Assembly: GCA_964535715.1 (NCBI GenBank)
Contig: CAZHUO010000003.1
Location: 1-64,000, forward strand
DNA: 64,000 nt
Direction of reading: 5' to 3'
Source of the DNA: CAZCCC01 sp964535715
GTDB lineage: Bacteria; Patescibacteriota; Patescibacteriia; Buchananbacterales; UBA6539
The translations under genes were made by a program, and so were the position numbers. Of this stretch, positions 34,273 through 43,118 are shown piece by piece. The notes beneath the pieces were generated by a model, which saw only the letters and a list, made by a program, of their open reading frames with translations, was not told the origin of the DNA and searched no databases. Within the stretch, counting starts at the first letter, position 1. Every line of letters starts with the position of its first letter.

Positions 34273-34716
34273 ATGAGAGGTTTTACTTTAATTGAATTAA
34301 TATTGGTTATTGCAATTATCTCCATAGTTGCGACTTTAAGTGTTCCATTTATCCAAATTTTTCAAACTTCATCTGATTTTTATACTCACGTTGATACAAT
34401 TACTAAAACATTGCGTAAAGCCCGCCATTTAGCCGTAACCGGAAAGAACGGATCTGATTGGGGGGTTTATTTTGATAATATTGAAAAAAAAATAATTCTA
34501 TTCAAGGGAAATAATTTTGCCGTCCGCGATACGAATTATGATTTGGAGGAAAAATACGCCGACATATTCAGTGTCAACGCCGATTTTGGCAATGAAATCT
34601 ATTTTGCTTTATATTCCGGCCTGCCCTCCGCTTACGGTACTGTCACCGCATCTACCATAGTTAATAATGATATCAAATATATAAACATACAAAGTTTTGG
34701 TTTGATAAATAAATAA
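34273..34716 (+). CDS. GspH/FimT-like minor prepilin
   Basis: A 147-residue prepilin. The class III leader is only two residues (MR) before GFTLIELILVIAIISIVATL, with Glu at position +5 after the cleavage Gly. The rest resembles the GspH/FimT fold in length. Its stop codon overlaps the start of the next gene by 1 nt (TAATG). A probable minor pilin that helps initiate pilus assembly. The peptidase PilD is outside the window. Confidence 0.85.
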   Translation: MRGFTLIELILVIAIISIVATLSVPFIQIFQTSSDFYTHVDTITKTLRKARHLAVTGKNGSDWGVYFDNIEKKIILFKGNNFAVRDTNYDLEEKYADIFSVNADFGNEIYFALYSGLPSAYGTVTASTIVNNDIKYINIQSFGLINK

Positions 34717-37268
34717 TGCATTCATTTAATAAATTTAAAAACCAAATAGGTTTAAGCTTGGTTGAAATTATTTTAGCCATAGCATTGTTTGGGCTTGTTT
34801 CAGTTCCGCTTATTTTAATACTTATTAATTCATATGGCAGCAATCTTCAAGCTGAAGAAAGAGAAATTGCTGTTTTATATGCACAGCAGGGAATTGAAGC
34901 GGTAAAATCAATCCGCAGGCAGGCCTGGAATTTATTAGATAATGGCAATTATGGCTTGACCAATGTTAACGGTTACTGGCAGTTTTTGGGCAGTTCTGAT
35001 TTATTGGAAAATAAATATACCCGGACTATTACAATTTCTGATGCTTGTCGTGACAGCGGAAATAATTTGGTTGACTGTCCTAATGTTTTAGTTGATTTTC
35101 ATGCAAAAAAAATTATATCTTCAGTTGATTACAATTCTATCAATGGTTTTAATAATGTTGTTAATTTGGTCAGTTACGTCACTATCTGGCAATCAAAAGA
35201 CTGGGTGCAAACCGACTGGTCGGGCGCTTTGGGCCAAACTCAATGGTTTGACCAGTCAAAATATTTTAGTGATGACGGTAATATAGATTATTCCACTAGC
35301 GGAGAAATCAAATTAAAAAGCCTAGAAGGCGGCGGAGGCTGCGGCGTCAAGATTTGGATTTTTGATAACTCTGCCGATTACACTTATGACCCTAATAAAA
35401 TTGAGGTTACTGGCGGTTTTGCCCAGCTTAAAGGTACGTCTTTTTGCTCTGGAACGCCGACTTCGTGCGGCAATCTTGCCAGTCAGATTTCCTGCCAAGC
35501 TCAAGCTGGCTGCAGCTGGGATCAACCACCAGGCAATTGTCAAAATAATGGCAGTTGTACAGCTGTATCCCGCAATGAATGCAATACTTGCAATTTAGCC
35601 GGCTGTTCCCGCAGCGGCAACAAATGTACTGGTACCTTAAACTGCTCAGCTTATACCAGCCAAGCTGCTTGCGGCACCTGTAATCAGTGTTTATGGAGCC
35701 AGCAGCCTGGTTCTTGCTTGGGCACGCCGACTCCTTGCGGTAATTTAACTGACCAAACTTCTTGTCAAACTCAAACTGGTTGCAGCTGGACTGGCAATTA
35801 TCCGGCCGACCAACCAGATATTTATCCGGTTGCCTCTTTTAGCGTTCCACAAATTGATGCCTGGACTTCTTTTACTGAAGTGGCGACCAAAAACGGAGGA
35901 GAAATTTATTACCAGCTTTCCGATGGTACGACCTGGTATTGGTATGATGGCAGTAATTGGGCGCCGGCTAATACTGACCCCGGTACGACGGATTATAATT
36001 TAGCCAGCGTGATTAGCACTAATATTAACAGTTTCCCAGTTAGTAGCCAGGAAATAAAATTTAAAGCATTTTTTCAAAGTGATGGTTTGCAGCAAGTTCA
36101 GTTAGATGAAGTAAAAATTAGCTGCTCGCAATATTATGATTGGCCTTTTACAGCAAATGCCGATTACACCTATGACCCTAATAAAATTGAGGTTACTGGC
36201 GGTTTTGCCCAGCTTAAAGGTACGGCTTTTTGTTCTGGTACTCCAAATCCTTGCAGTAATTTTACCAGTCAAACTTCCTGCCAAACTCAAGCTGGCTGCA
36301 GCTGGGATCAACCACCAGGCAATTGTCAAAATAATGGCAGTTGTACAGCTGTATCCCGCAATGAATGCAATACTTGCAATTTAGCCGGCTGTTCCCGCAG
36401 CGGCAACAAATGTACTGGTACCTTAAACTGCTCAGCTTATACCAGCCAAGCTGCTTGCGGCACCTGTAATCAGTGTTTATGGAGCCAGCAGCCTGGTTCT
36501 TGCTTGGGCACGCCGACTCCTTGCGGTAATTTAACTGACCAAACTTCTTGTCAAACTCAAACTGGTTGCAGCTGGACTGGCAATTATCCGGCCGACCAAC
36601 CAGATATTTATCCGGTTGCCTCTTTTAGCGTTCCACAAATTGATGCCTGGACTTCTTTTACTGAAGTGGCGACCAAAAACGGCGGTGAAATTTATTACCA
36701 GCTTTCCGATAATGAAGGATCAAGCTGGAAATTTACCAATGGCATTGTTTGGCTGCCGGTAACAGGGTCGACCGACTATAATACAGCAAGTGAAATTAAT
36801 TCCAGTATTCTAGCTTTTCCGACAACAACGGCGAAAATTATGTTTAAAGCATTCCTTTCTTCAGATGGCAGCCAGCAGGTTCAGCTAGATAACGTGACTA
36901 TCGGCTTTGGCGAAGCGGTTGGCATAAGCGGCTATACAACCGCCGGCTGGCTTGAATCATCGGCTTTTAACACCGGCTGGTTTAGCTCTTTTAATTTTTT
37001 GTCCTGGACGGAGACTATTCCTTCAGCCGCCTATGATATTCAAATACAAATCTCAACTGCCCCAGACAACGCCGGCGTGCCCGGAATTTGGTCAGATTGG
37101 CTTGGACCAAGCGGGTCTGGCAGCTTTTATTTAAGCGGCGATGAAATTATAATTCCTATATTTAATAACCACAACGACAGCCAATGGGTGAAATATAAAA
37201 TTTTTATGAGTGGTGACGGCATTGATACTCCAATTTTGCAAGACATAAAAATTAATTATACACCATGA
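34716..37268 (+). CDS. Large Cys-rich prepilin with internal duplication
   Basis: An 850-residue prepilin-type protein. Leader IGLSLVEIILAIALFG is near residues 12-27 (E+5 present). The body contains two copies of a ~184-residue Cys-rich module with motifs CNLAGCSRSGNKCTG, CGTCNQCLWSQQ and SCQTQTGCSW, many in C-x-x-C or C...GCSW form, likely disulphide-bonded and surface exposed. It ends with a beta-rich domain (SGYTTAGWLESSAFNTG to FMSGDGIDTPILQ). About six times the size of a normal pilin. Probable pilus tip adhesin. DNA of the two copies is nearly identical. Confidence 0.85.
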   Translation: MHSFNKFKNQIGLSLVEIILAIALFGLVSVPLILILINSYGSNLQAEEREIAVLYAQQGIEAVKSIRRQAWNLLDNGNYGLTNVNGYWQFLGSSDLLENKYTRTITISDACRDSGNNLVDCPNVLVDFHAKKIISSVDYNSINGFNNVVNLVSYVTIWQSKDWVQTDWSGALGQTQWFDQSKYFSDDGNIDYSTSGEIKLKSLEGGGGCGVKIWIFDNSADYTYDPNKIEVTGGFAQLKGTSFCSGTPTSCGNLASQISCQAQAGCSWDQPPGNCQNNGSCTAVSRNECNTCNLAGCSRSGNKCTGTLNCSAYTSQAACGTCNQCLWSQQPGSCLGTPTPCGNLTDQTSCQTQTGCSWTGNYPADQPDIYPVASFSVPQIDAWTSFTEVATKNGGEIYYQLSDGTTWYWYDGSNWAPANTDPGTTDYNLASVISTNINSFPVSSQEIKFKAFFQSDGLQQVQLDEVKISCSQYYDWPFTANADYTYDPNKIEVTGGFAQLKGTAFCSGTPNPCSNFTSQTSCQTQAGCSWDQPPGNCQNNGSCTAVSRNECNTCNLAGCSRSGNKCTGTLNCSAYTSQAACGTCNQCLWSQQPGSCLGTPTPCGNLTDQTSCQTQTGCSWTGNYPADQPDIYPVASFSVPQIDAWTSFTEVATKNGGEIYYQLSDNEGSSWKFTNGIVWLPVTGSTDYNTASEINSSILAFPTTTAKIMFKAFLSSDGSQQVQLDNVTIGFGEAVGISGYTTAGWLESSAFNTGWFSSFNFLSWTETIPSAAYDIQIQISTAPDNAGVPGIWSDWLGPSGSGSFYLSGDEIIIPIFNNHNDSQWVKYKIFMSGDGIDTPILQDIKINYTP
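35373..35924 (+). repeat. Internal duplication copy 1
   Basis: Unit 1 of a 786-bp-period direct repeat inside the prepilin gene. From about 35500 to 35898 it is base-for-base identical to copy 2; the first ~130 bp differ at several sites. Confidence 0.92.
36159..36710 (+). repeat. Internal duplication copy 2
   Basis: Unit 2, offset 786 bp (262 codons, in frame) from copy 1. Identical stretch of about 400 bp implies recent duplication or gene conversion. Confidence 0.92.
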
Positions 37269-37861
37269 TAAAAAATATTAAATCTAAAATCTTAAATCTC
37301 AAATCTCTTGAAAGGCAGGGTGGTTTTACCCCGCACCTTTTGTGCGTAATAAAAGAAAGAACATTAATCCATAGAAAAGGTGCGGGGTTTACTTTGATAG
37401 AATTGATTATCTATTTGGGAATTGTCGGCATGATTTTGGTCAGCATTTCTTATCTGATTTTGGATATTATGGTTGGTCAGGCGACTAATTATGCAGATCA
37501 GGAAGTCAATTATAACTTTCGCTATATTGCCGATATTTTAACTGATGACATCAAATCCTCACAAGACATCGGAAGTCTAACTAATAGTAATTTGGTTTTA
37601 ATTATGGCAGGTGATGATATTATATATAATTTTGATGAAACAAATAAAATTTTATCCAGGCAAGTTGGCGATGCAGCGCCTTTGTCTGTCAATAATGAAA
37701 ATATTGAAATTATTGGAAATTTTACCGATTTTTCAAAAATGGGCAGAACAAAAAACGTGGGCATTCATTTAAATATAAGTTATAAAAATCCCGGCAATAT
37801 TTCTGATTATAATTCAACCACTACTGTTGATTTTGCAGTTGAGCTTCGCGGCAGGAGATAA
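37265..37861 (+). CDS. PilW-like minor prepilin with an interrupted leader
   Basis: A 198-residue prepilin. The normal class III segment GAGFTLIELIIYLGIVGMIL is at about residues 39-58, but it is preceded by a second partial copy of the cleavage region (RQGGFT). The ~21 residues between them come from a palindromic insert (37329-37387). If the first GGFT was the original, the insert displaced the mature N-terminus; the downstream AGFTLIEL is still a good cleavage site. Overlaps the previous gene by 4 nt and is 2 nt before the PilX-like gene. Confidence 0.8.
   Translation: MIKNIKSKILNLKSLERQGGFTPHLLCVIKERTLIHRKGAGFTLIELIIYLGIVGMILVSISYLILDIMVGQATNYADQEVNYNFRYIADILTDDIKSSQDIGSLTNSNLVLIMAGDDIIYNFDETNKILSRQVGDAAPLSVNNENIEIIGNFTDFSKMGRTKNVGIHLNISYKNPGNISDYNSTTTVDFAVELRGRR
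37329..37387. repeat. In-frame inverted repeat in the prepilin leader
   Basis: CCCCGCACCTTTT (37329-37341) and AAAAGGTGCGGGG (37375-37387) are perfect 13-bp arms around a 33-nt loop. Short direct words GGTTTTAC and GGTTTAC flank them like a target duplication, and the extra length (63 bp) keeps the frame. Confidence 0.85.
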
Positions 37862-37863
37862 AT

Positions 37864-38277
37864 ATGAAAAATTATAAATCACAAAATCAAAATTCCAAGC
37901 AATTTTTCGGCCAAGAGCGGGGCGGTTATATTGCATTGATTTCATTATTAATTGTTTCAGCCGCTGCTTTGACGATAGGAATTGCCGTAAGCCTCAGGGG
38001 AATTGAAGAGATTCAAATGAGTTATTCTTCTCAAAAAGCGGCTGAAGCTGAAAATTTGGCTGATGTTTGTATTGAGGAAGGATTAGAGAATTTACGAAAT
38101 ATTTGGGCTGATTATTCAAATTCCTTGTTTTTTGGCAGCAATTCTTGTATAATAAATACAGAAGTTGATGCAAGTAATGCAATTCTATACGCAACTGGAA
38201 CTGCAGATGTTTATACTCAAAAAATTGAAGTCAAAGTTGACACTAATTTAGATGTGATTTATTGGAAAAATAATTAG
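37864..38277 (+). CDS. PilX-like minor pilus assembly protein
   Basis: A 137-residue protein with an N-terminal hydrophobic segment YIALISLLIVSAAALTIGIA followed by RGIEEIQMSYSSQKAAEAENLAD, the pattern of PilX/type IV minor pilins without a strong GFTLIE motif. Two Cys (around VCIEEG and SCIIN) may form a disulphide. Same operon (2 nt gap). Function in pilus assembly is inferred from context and pattern. Confidence 0.65.
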   Translation: MKNYKSQNQNSKQFFGQERGGYIALISLLIVSAAALTIGIAVSLRGIEEIQMSYSSQKAAEAENLADVCIEEGLENLRNIWADYSNSLFFGSNSCIINTEVDASNAILYATGTADVYTQKIEVKVDTNLDVIYWKNN

Positions 38278-38315
38278 CTTATTTGGCTTTTAAGTAAAAA
38301 AACAAAACAAAAATT

Positions 38316-40151
38316 ATGCTTAATAGAAAAATATTCGGTCTGGATATTTCCGATCATTCAATAGAGGCTTTGATGCTGAAAAAAAGAATTTTTGGCAAGC
38401 CAAAAGTATATTCTTACGCCAGGTCGATATTAAGAAGCGAGATTGTCAGTAACGGAATTATTAAAGATGCAAAAAAACTGGAAGAAAATATTGTAAAACT
38501 TATATATTCGGCAAAACCGAGGCTGTTTCGGACGCCGTATTGTATTTTATCTTTGCCAGAATCCCAAATTTTTACGGCGATATTTAAACTCCCGGCCGGA
38601 TTAAGGCACGATGAAATTAAAAAGACAATTCCTTACAAAGCCGAAGAAGTCATCCCTTTTGAATCGACGGAAATTTATTTTGATTTTAAAGTAATAAAAA
38701 AGCAAGGAGCCACTCAGGAGGTATTTTATGCAGCTGTTTTGTCTAAAGTAGTTGATTCATATGTCAGAGTTTTAAAAAACGTTGGATTAAAACCGGTTGC
38801 TTTTGATCTTGAATCAGTAAGTCTTGCTAAGGCACTTTTAAAGAATGGCAAAAAATTACAAGGAAAAATATTGCTGGATATTGGCGCCAGGACTTCTAAT
38901 CTAAGCATTTTTGATCAAAGTGGAATCAGACAAAGTCTAATAATAAAAGTAGCCGGAAATCGGTTTACTAAAGCAGTGGCAAAAGGTTTAGGCATAGCTG
39001 AAAAATTAGCTGAAGAACAAAAAATAAAAAATGGCTTGGATGAAAAAAATCAAAAGCCGAAAGCCTTGACCGCTTTAAAAAGCGAACTTAACAAGATAAT
39101 CTCCGAGGTTAAAAAAGTAGTTGATTATTACCAGTTGGAAAATCAAAGGCAGATTGATGAGGTTATTTTGGCCGGCGGTTCGGCATTAATGCCGGGTATT
39201 GAAAAATATTTTTTTGACTCTTTAAAAATTAAAACTTCCATAGGCAATCCTTTTTTAAAAATTTCCGCTGGCCGATTTGATAAATTGAAAAATTATGGCG
39301 TAATGTTTTCCAACGTCTGTGGACTTGCCTTGCGGGGGATAAACAAAAAAGCGATAACAAGCGATATAAATCTTCTGCCATTCCCGGCAAGAAGGCTTGA
39401 ATTAATGCCGGAAAAATCAAATTTTAAAGCCTGGATTCCTTTTTATATTCGTTTGATAATTTTAATAATATTGATTTTTGTATTGGGAGGAATTTTTTAT
39501 TTAAAGAGTATTGGGGTTGATTTTTATAATAAAGTATTTCCAACCGAAACATATGAAAGCAAAATTACTCCCGATTTTGACATGGAGGTGATTGACCAGC
39601 TTCGCCAGAGATTAAATTCGACAAGTACCGAAGCTTTAATTAATGAAAATAATGCAGACAAAACGGAGGAGATAAAAATTGAAAAAATGGTAAAAGTTAA
39701 AGATACTCCGGCAGGAACGCTAAATGTAAGGCAAGGTCCGGCAACATCTTATGATTTGGTAGGCAAAGTAACGCCGGGTCAGGAACTAAAATTTATTGAG
39801 GAGCAGAACGGCTGGTATAAAATTATTTTTGAGGGCACAAAAGAAGGCTGGGTTATTAAAACCTACGCTGATATAATTGAAGTTAATGTCAATCAAAACC
39901 AGCAACCTTTGCCTGAAGTCAAAGGAGTTTCAATTCAGCTTGATAAAATTAAAATTAGTAATGTTGATTCTGGATTTTTAAATGTTAGAAGCCAGCCGGG
40001 AATTGAAAATGAAAAAATTGGTAAAGTGATGGCCGGCCAGGAGTTTGAAGTTCTAGCCGAAGTCGAAGGCTGGTATAAAATTGAGTATACTGAAGACAAA
40101 TATGGCTGGGTTTCTTCAGAATTCGCTTCACCAATTGAAAATAATAATTAA
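38316..40151 (+). CDS. pilM: PilM fused to PilN-like INLLP/TM segment and two SH3b domains
   Basis: A 611-residue fusion. Residues 1-345 are PilM, an actin-like ATPase (FGLDISDHSIEA, LDIGARTSN, ILAGGSALMPG). Then DINLLPFPARR (D350, I351 to P355), the sequence that in PilN binds the PilM groove, and a TM helix (about 376-402). Two SH3b domains follow: SGFLNVRSQPG (second) and GTLNVRQGPA (first), each ending in GWYKI and GWV. So the PilM-PilN contact seems to be within one chain, and the SH3b domains face the outside, where they may hold peptidoglycan. Typical PilM is about 350 residues. Confidence 0.88.
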   Translation: MLNRKIFGLDISDHSIEALMLKKRIFGKPKVYSYARSILRSEIVSNGIIKDAKKLEENIVKLIYSAKPRLFRTPYCILSLPESQIFTAIFKLPAGLRHDEIKKTIPYKAEEVIPFESTEIYFDFKVIKKQGATQEVFYAAVLSKVVDSYVRVLKNVGLKPVAFDLESVSLAKALLKNGKKLQGKILLDIGARTSNLSIFDQSGIRQSLIIKVAGNRFTKAVAKGLGIAEKLAEEQKIKNGLDEKNQKPKALTALKSELNKIISEVKKVVDYYQLENQRQIDEVILAGGSALMPGIEKYFFDSLKIKTSIGNPFLKISAGRFDKLKNYGVMFSNVCGLALRGINKKAITSDINLLPFPARRLELMPEKSNFKAWIPFYIRLIILIILIFVLGGIFYLKSIGVDFYNKVFPTETYESKITPDFDMEVIDQLRQRLNSTSTEALINENNADKTEEIKIEKMVKVKDTPAGTLNVRQGPATSYDLVGKVTPGQELKFIEEQNGWYKIIFEGTKEGWVIKTYADIIEVNVNQNQQPLPEVKGVSIQLDKIKISNVDSGFLNVRSQPGIENEKIGKVMAGQEFEVLAEVEGWYKIEYTEDKYGWVSSEFASPIENNN

Positions 40152-40183
40152 TTTATATATATAAATTTAAAAATTAATTTAAA

Positions 40184-40660
40184 ATGAGAAAATCTATGAA
40201 AAAACAAAAAGGTTTTACTCTTATTGAGCTTTTGATTGTAATTGCAATCATTGCAATTTTAGCATCAATAATTTATGTAGCGGTCGATCCAGCCCGCCGA
40301 ATACAAGAGGCAAGGGATGCCCAGCGCTGGAGTTCGGTAAATTCCATTTTGAACGCTTATTTAAAGTATACGGTTGACAATGTCGGTACGGAACCGACAA
40401 CTATTACCGGTACAAGCGCCCACATGATTTCAATAACCGGAACAACGGGAGTAACTGCGCCGACTGACGCTTGTGCAGCAACAACAACCGCTTATGTGGC
40501 AAATTTGAGCAATTTAGTCCCAAACTATATTGCCGAAATTCCAGTTGATACTAATTTTGCTAATGACTCCGGTTATTATATTACTAGGAATTCTGCCGGC
40601 AGAATAACAATTGGCGCATGTAACCCGGAAAGAACTACCGCCGTAAGCGTACAAAGGTAA
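40184..40660 (+). CDS. Major-type IV pilin
   Basis: A 158-residue pilin. Leader with KKQKGFTLIELLIVIAIIAI (Gly at the cleavage site, E+5) and a following amphipathic helix AVDPARRIQEARDAQRW. The C-terminal domain has a Cys pair (DACAATT and IGACNPERT) for the D-loop. Two possible ATGs (40184 and 40196). Terminated just downstream, so it is the last gene of the main pilus run. Similar in order to the next pilin. Confidence 0.92.
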   Translation: MRKSMKKQKGFTLIELLIVIAIIAILASIIYVAVDPARRIQEARDAQRWSSVNSILNAYLKYTVDNVGTEPTTITGTSAHMISITGTTGVTAPTDACAATTTAYVANLSNLVPNYIAEIPVDTNFANDSGYYITRNSAGRITIGACNPERTTAVSVQR

Positions 40661-40680
40661 TTAATACTTAATATTTTAGG

Positions 40681-40709
40681 AAGCCCGGCTGAAAAGTCCG
40701 GGCTTTTTT
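40681..40709 (+). terminator. Intrinsic terminator of the pilin gene
   Basis: AAGCCCGG/CCGGGCTT stem, 9-nt loop, then a T run. Confidence 0.9.
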
Positions 40710-40723
40710 GTTTTTATATTTAA

Positions 40724-40732
40724 TGTTATAAT
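40724..40732 (+). promoter_or_regulatory. Extended -10 promoter of the second pilin
   Basis: TGTTATAAT followed by ATAAT, 54 nt before the ATG at 40787. Same word as at 30419. Confidence 0.6.
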
Positions 40733-40786
40733 ATAATTGATATTTGTAATTATAATTAAATATTGTTTAAGATATTAGGGGAATAT

Positions 40787-41275
40787 ATGAAAAAACAAAG
40801 CGGGCTTACACTTATTGAGCTTTTAATTGTGATTGCAATTGTTGCGATTTTGGCGGCAATAATTTATGAGTCCATTGACCCTCCCAGGCGCATGGCAGAA
40901 GTTAGAAATGCAAGCCGATGGAGTTCGGTGAATGCAATTTTAAATTCATATTTAAAATATACTGTTGACAATGTTGCAGAACCTGTGGTTTTATCGTCCG
41001 GATTATATTATTTGATTGGTACGGACACAAGCGGATGCAATGCCTGCATAGCAAAAACAACTGAGCCGGCCTGTATTGATTTATCAGTCCTTGTTGACCG
41101 CTATTTGACGAAAATTCCTGGTGATCCAAGCTTTGCTGTTGATAATGATTTAAATGGAATTTGGGATAAAACCGGTTTTTATATAATGCGTTCAAATAAC
41201 GGCAGAATTTCAGTCGGAGCATGCAGCCCAGAAATAATATTGGGCCAAATTCAGGAAATCGAGGTAAGCCGTTAA
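40787..41275 (+). CDS. Second major-type IV pilin
   Basis: A 162-residue pilin, paralogous to the previous one (same QSGLTLIELLIVIAIVAILA leader, SSVNAILNSYLKYTVDN). Mature N-terminus after Gly, Glu at +5. The C-terminal domain has more Cys (SGCNACIAK, PACID, GACSP) than its neighbour. Start at ATG 40787 because AGGGGA lies just before it; a TTG 24 nt upstream is unlikely. It has its own promoter, so the two pilins can be expressed separately. Confidence 0.9.
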   Translation: MKKQSGLTLIELLIVIAIVAILAAIIYESIDPPRRMAEVRNASRWSSVNAILNSYLKYTVDNVAEPVVLSSGLYYLIGTDTSGCNACIAKTTEPACIDLSVLVDRYLTKIPGDPSFAVDNDLNGIWDKTGFYIMRSNNGRISVGACSPEIILGQIQEIEVSR

Positions 41276-41305
41276 TTTTTTTATGCATATTGAATAAAAA
41301 ACTTT

Positions 41306-41818
41306 ATGGGAAAAAAAATAATCTTTATTATTGCCCAGAATAATTTCAGAGATGAAGAGCTTATAGAGCCAAAACAAATTTTGGAAAAAAGGGGAATTTT
41401 GGTAAAAATCGCTTCAAAGACCAGAGCCAAAGCTTTTGGCAAAATCGGTACTGAAATCAATCCTGATTTTTCTTTGGCAGAAATTGAGGCAAAAAATTTT
41501 GATGCCATTGCTTTTGTTGGTGGAGCCGGCGCCAGACAATATCTGGATGATCCTGATGCCTTAAGGATTGCCGGCGAATTTAAAAAAGCCGATAAAATTA
41601 TAGGCGGAATATGTATTGGCCCTTCAATTTTGGCCAATGCCGGAATCATTATCGGTAAAAAGGTTACGGCTTTTCCGACTGAAGAAGAAAATTTGAGAAA
41701 TCGCGGAGCCGAATATACCGGCATGCAGTTTGAAGTAGATGGAAAATTAGTTACTGCCAAAGATCCGACTGCGGCAAAAGAATTTGGGGAAAAGCTGGCA
41801 TATCTGCTGGAAGAATAA
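41306..41818 (+). CDS. DJ-1/PfpI-family protein
   Basis: A 170-residue DJ-1/PfpI protein with the nucleophile elbow GGICIGPS (Cys103) after IAFVGGAGARQYL, and the conserved acidic residue in RDEE. Members include proteases, chaperone/deglycase-like and isomerase proteins, so the activity cannot be assigned from sequence. It starts the redox gene group (thioredoxin reductase, glutaredoxin) and may respond to oxidative stress. Confidence 0.88.
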   Translation: MGKKIIFIIAQNNFRDEELIEPKQILEKRGILVKIASKTRAKAFGKIGTEINPDFSLAEIEAKNFDAIAFVGGAGARQYLDDPDALRIAGEFKKADKIIGGICIGPSILANAGIIIGKKVTAFPTEEENLRNRGAEYTGMQFEVDGKLVTAKDPTAAKEFGEKLAYLLEE

Positions 41819-41827
41819 TTTTTGTAA

Positions 41828-41922
41828 TCTTAAATCTAATATCTAAAATTTAAAAATCGCATATAAAGAATAAAAAGATATTAGATAAAAGATATTATAT
41901 ATAAGATTTTAGATATTAGATA
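41828..41922. repeat. Stuttering inverted repeat
   Basis: CTTAAATCTAATATCTAAAA on the left and ATTTTAGATATTAGATATTT on the right, with further TATTAGATAAAAG words between, directly before the reductase ATG. Confidence 0.6.
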
Positions 41923-41925
41923 TTT

Positions 41926-42867
41926 ATGTTATACGATGTCATAATCATCGGTGCCGGTCCGGCAGGAATGTCTGCCGGTATTTATTGCTGTCGAAAAAAG
42001 CTATCTACTTTAGTTTTGTCCAAGGATATCGGCGGGCAGACGGCCAAATCTTGGGATGTTGAAAATTATCTTGGTTATAATTTGATTTCCGGGCTAGAGC
42101 TTTCTCAAAAATTCAAAGAACACTTTAATCAATTCAATTGTGCCAAATTAAAAGTCGGTATAGAAATTTTAAGCTTAAAAAAAAGTGGTAAATTTTTTGA
42201 TGTTAAAGTTAATAATGGTGCAAGCTTTGGGGGCAAAACTGTGATTATTGCTTCCGGTAAAAGTTCTCGTGAGCTTGATGTTTTAGGCGAAAAGGAATTT
42301 CGCAATAAAGGCGTTACTTACTGCGCCATTTGCGATGCGCCGATATTTAAAGATAAAGCCGTGGCGGTTATCGGCGGTGGGGACTCGGCTTTGGATGCGT
42401 CATATCAACTTACTAAGATTGCCAAAAAAATCTATCTTTTGGTTTGGGATAAAAAATTTAAAATCAATTTAGATAAAGTTTTACTGGAAAATACCCTAAA
42501 CAGCCCCAAAGTACAAGTAATATTTAATGCTTCGGTAACTAAAATTATCGGTGATAAATTTGTTGCCGGTTTGATCTATCAAGATTTAATTTCCAAGAAA
42601 AATAACCAGCTGCCTGTTGAGGGAGTTTTTATTGAAATCGGTTCTATTCCGTCAGTTGATTTTTGCAAAGGCTTGGTAAAATTAAATAAGCAGGGTGAAA
42701 TTATAATTGACCGGCATAACATGACTTCGGTTAAAGGAATTTTTGCCGCCGGCGATGTAACCGATGTTTTGGAGAAACAAACCATAATTGCCGCCGGCGA
42801 AGGGGCAAAAGCGGCGATTGGTGCGGCAAATTACTTAAGTAGGCAAAAAACAACAGTTAACAATTAA
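41926..42867 (+). CDS. trxB: Thioredoxin reductase-like flavoprotein
   Basis: A 313-residue enzyme. FAD GxGxxG IIIGAGPAGMSAG (about 7-19), redox-active CAIC (Cys133, Cys136), NADPH site IGGGDSALDA (149-158) and the late FAD motif GIFAAGDVTD. The standard length is about 310-320. It should reduce a thioredoxin or glutaredoxin with NADPH. The glutaredoxin-like gene starts 17 nt later, a likely partner; no thioredoxin is in the window. Confidence 0.92.
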   Translation: MLYDVIIIGAGPAGMSAGIYCCRKKLSTLVLSKDIGGQTAKSWDVENYLGYNLISGLELSQKFKEHFNQFNCAKLKVGIEILSLKKSGKFFDVKVNNGASFGGKTVIIASGKSSRELDVLGEKEFRNKGVTYCAICDAPIFKDKAVAVIGGGDSALDASYQLTKIAKKIYLLVWDKKFKINLDKVLLENTLNSPKVQVIFNASVTKIIGDKFVAGLIYQDLISKKNNQLPVEGVFIEIGSIPSVDFCKGLVKLNKQGEIIIDRHNMTSVKGIFAAGDVTDVLEKQTIIAAGEGAKAAIGAANYLSRQKTTVNN

Positions 42868-42884
42868 CATTTAACAGTTAACTT

Positions 42885-43118
42885 ATGAAAAAAATTATCA
42901 TTTATTCCACGCCGACCTGCCCTTACTGCAAGATGGTCAAGGAATATCTAAAGAGCAAAAATATCGAATTTACCGATTATAATGTGGCTGACGACAGTGC
43001 AAAAGCTAAAGAAATGATTGATAAATCAGGCCAGATGGGCGTGCCGGTGATTGATATTGAAGGCAAAATTATTGTCGGTTTTGATCAGGAAGCGATAAAT
43101 CGCGAATTGGGTCTATAA
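42885..43118 (+). CDS. Glutaredoxin-like protein
   Basis: A 77-residue thioredoxin-fold protein with the dithiol motif TCPYC (Cys12, Cys15), the cis-Pro loop GVPVID and the Gly-rich end GFDQEAINREL. Shorter than E. coli Grx1 (85) but complete. Likely reduced by the adjacent flavoprotein; no glutathione synthesis genes are seen here, so the physiological thiol is unclear. Confidence 0.9.
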   Translation: MKKIIIYSTPTCPYCKMVKEYLKSKNIEFTDYNVADDSAKAKEMIDKSGQMGVPVIDIEGKIIVGFDQEAINRELGL

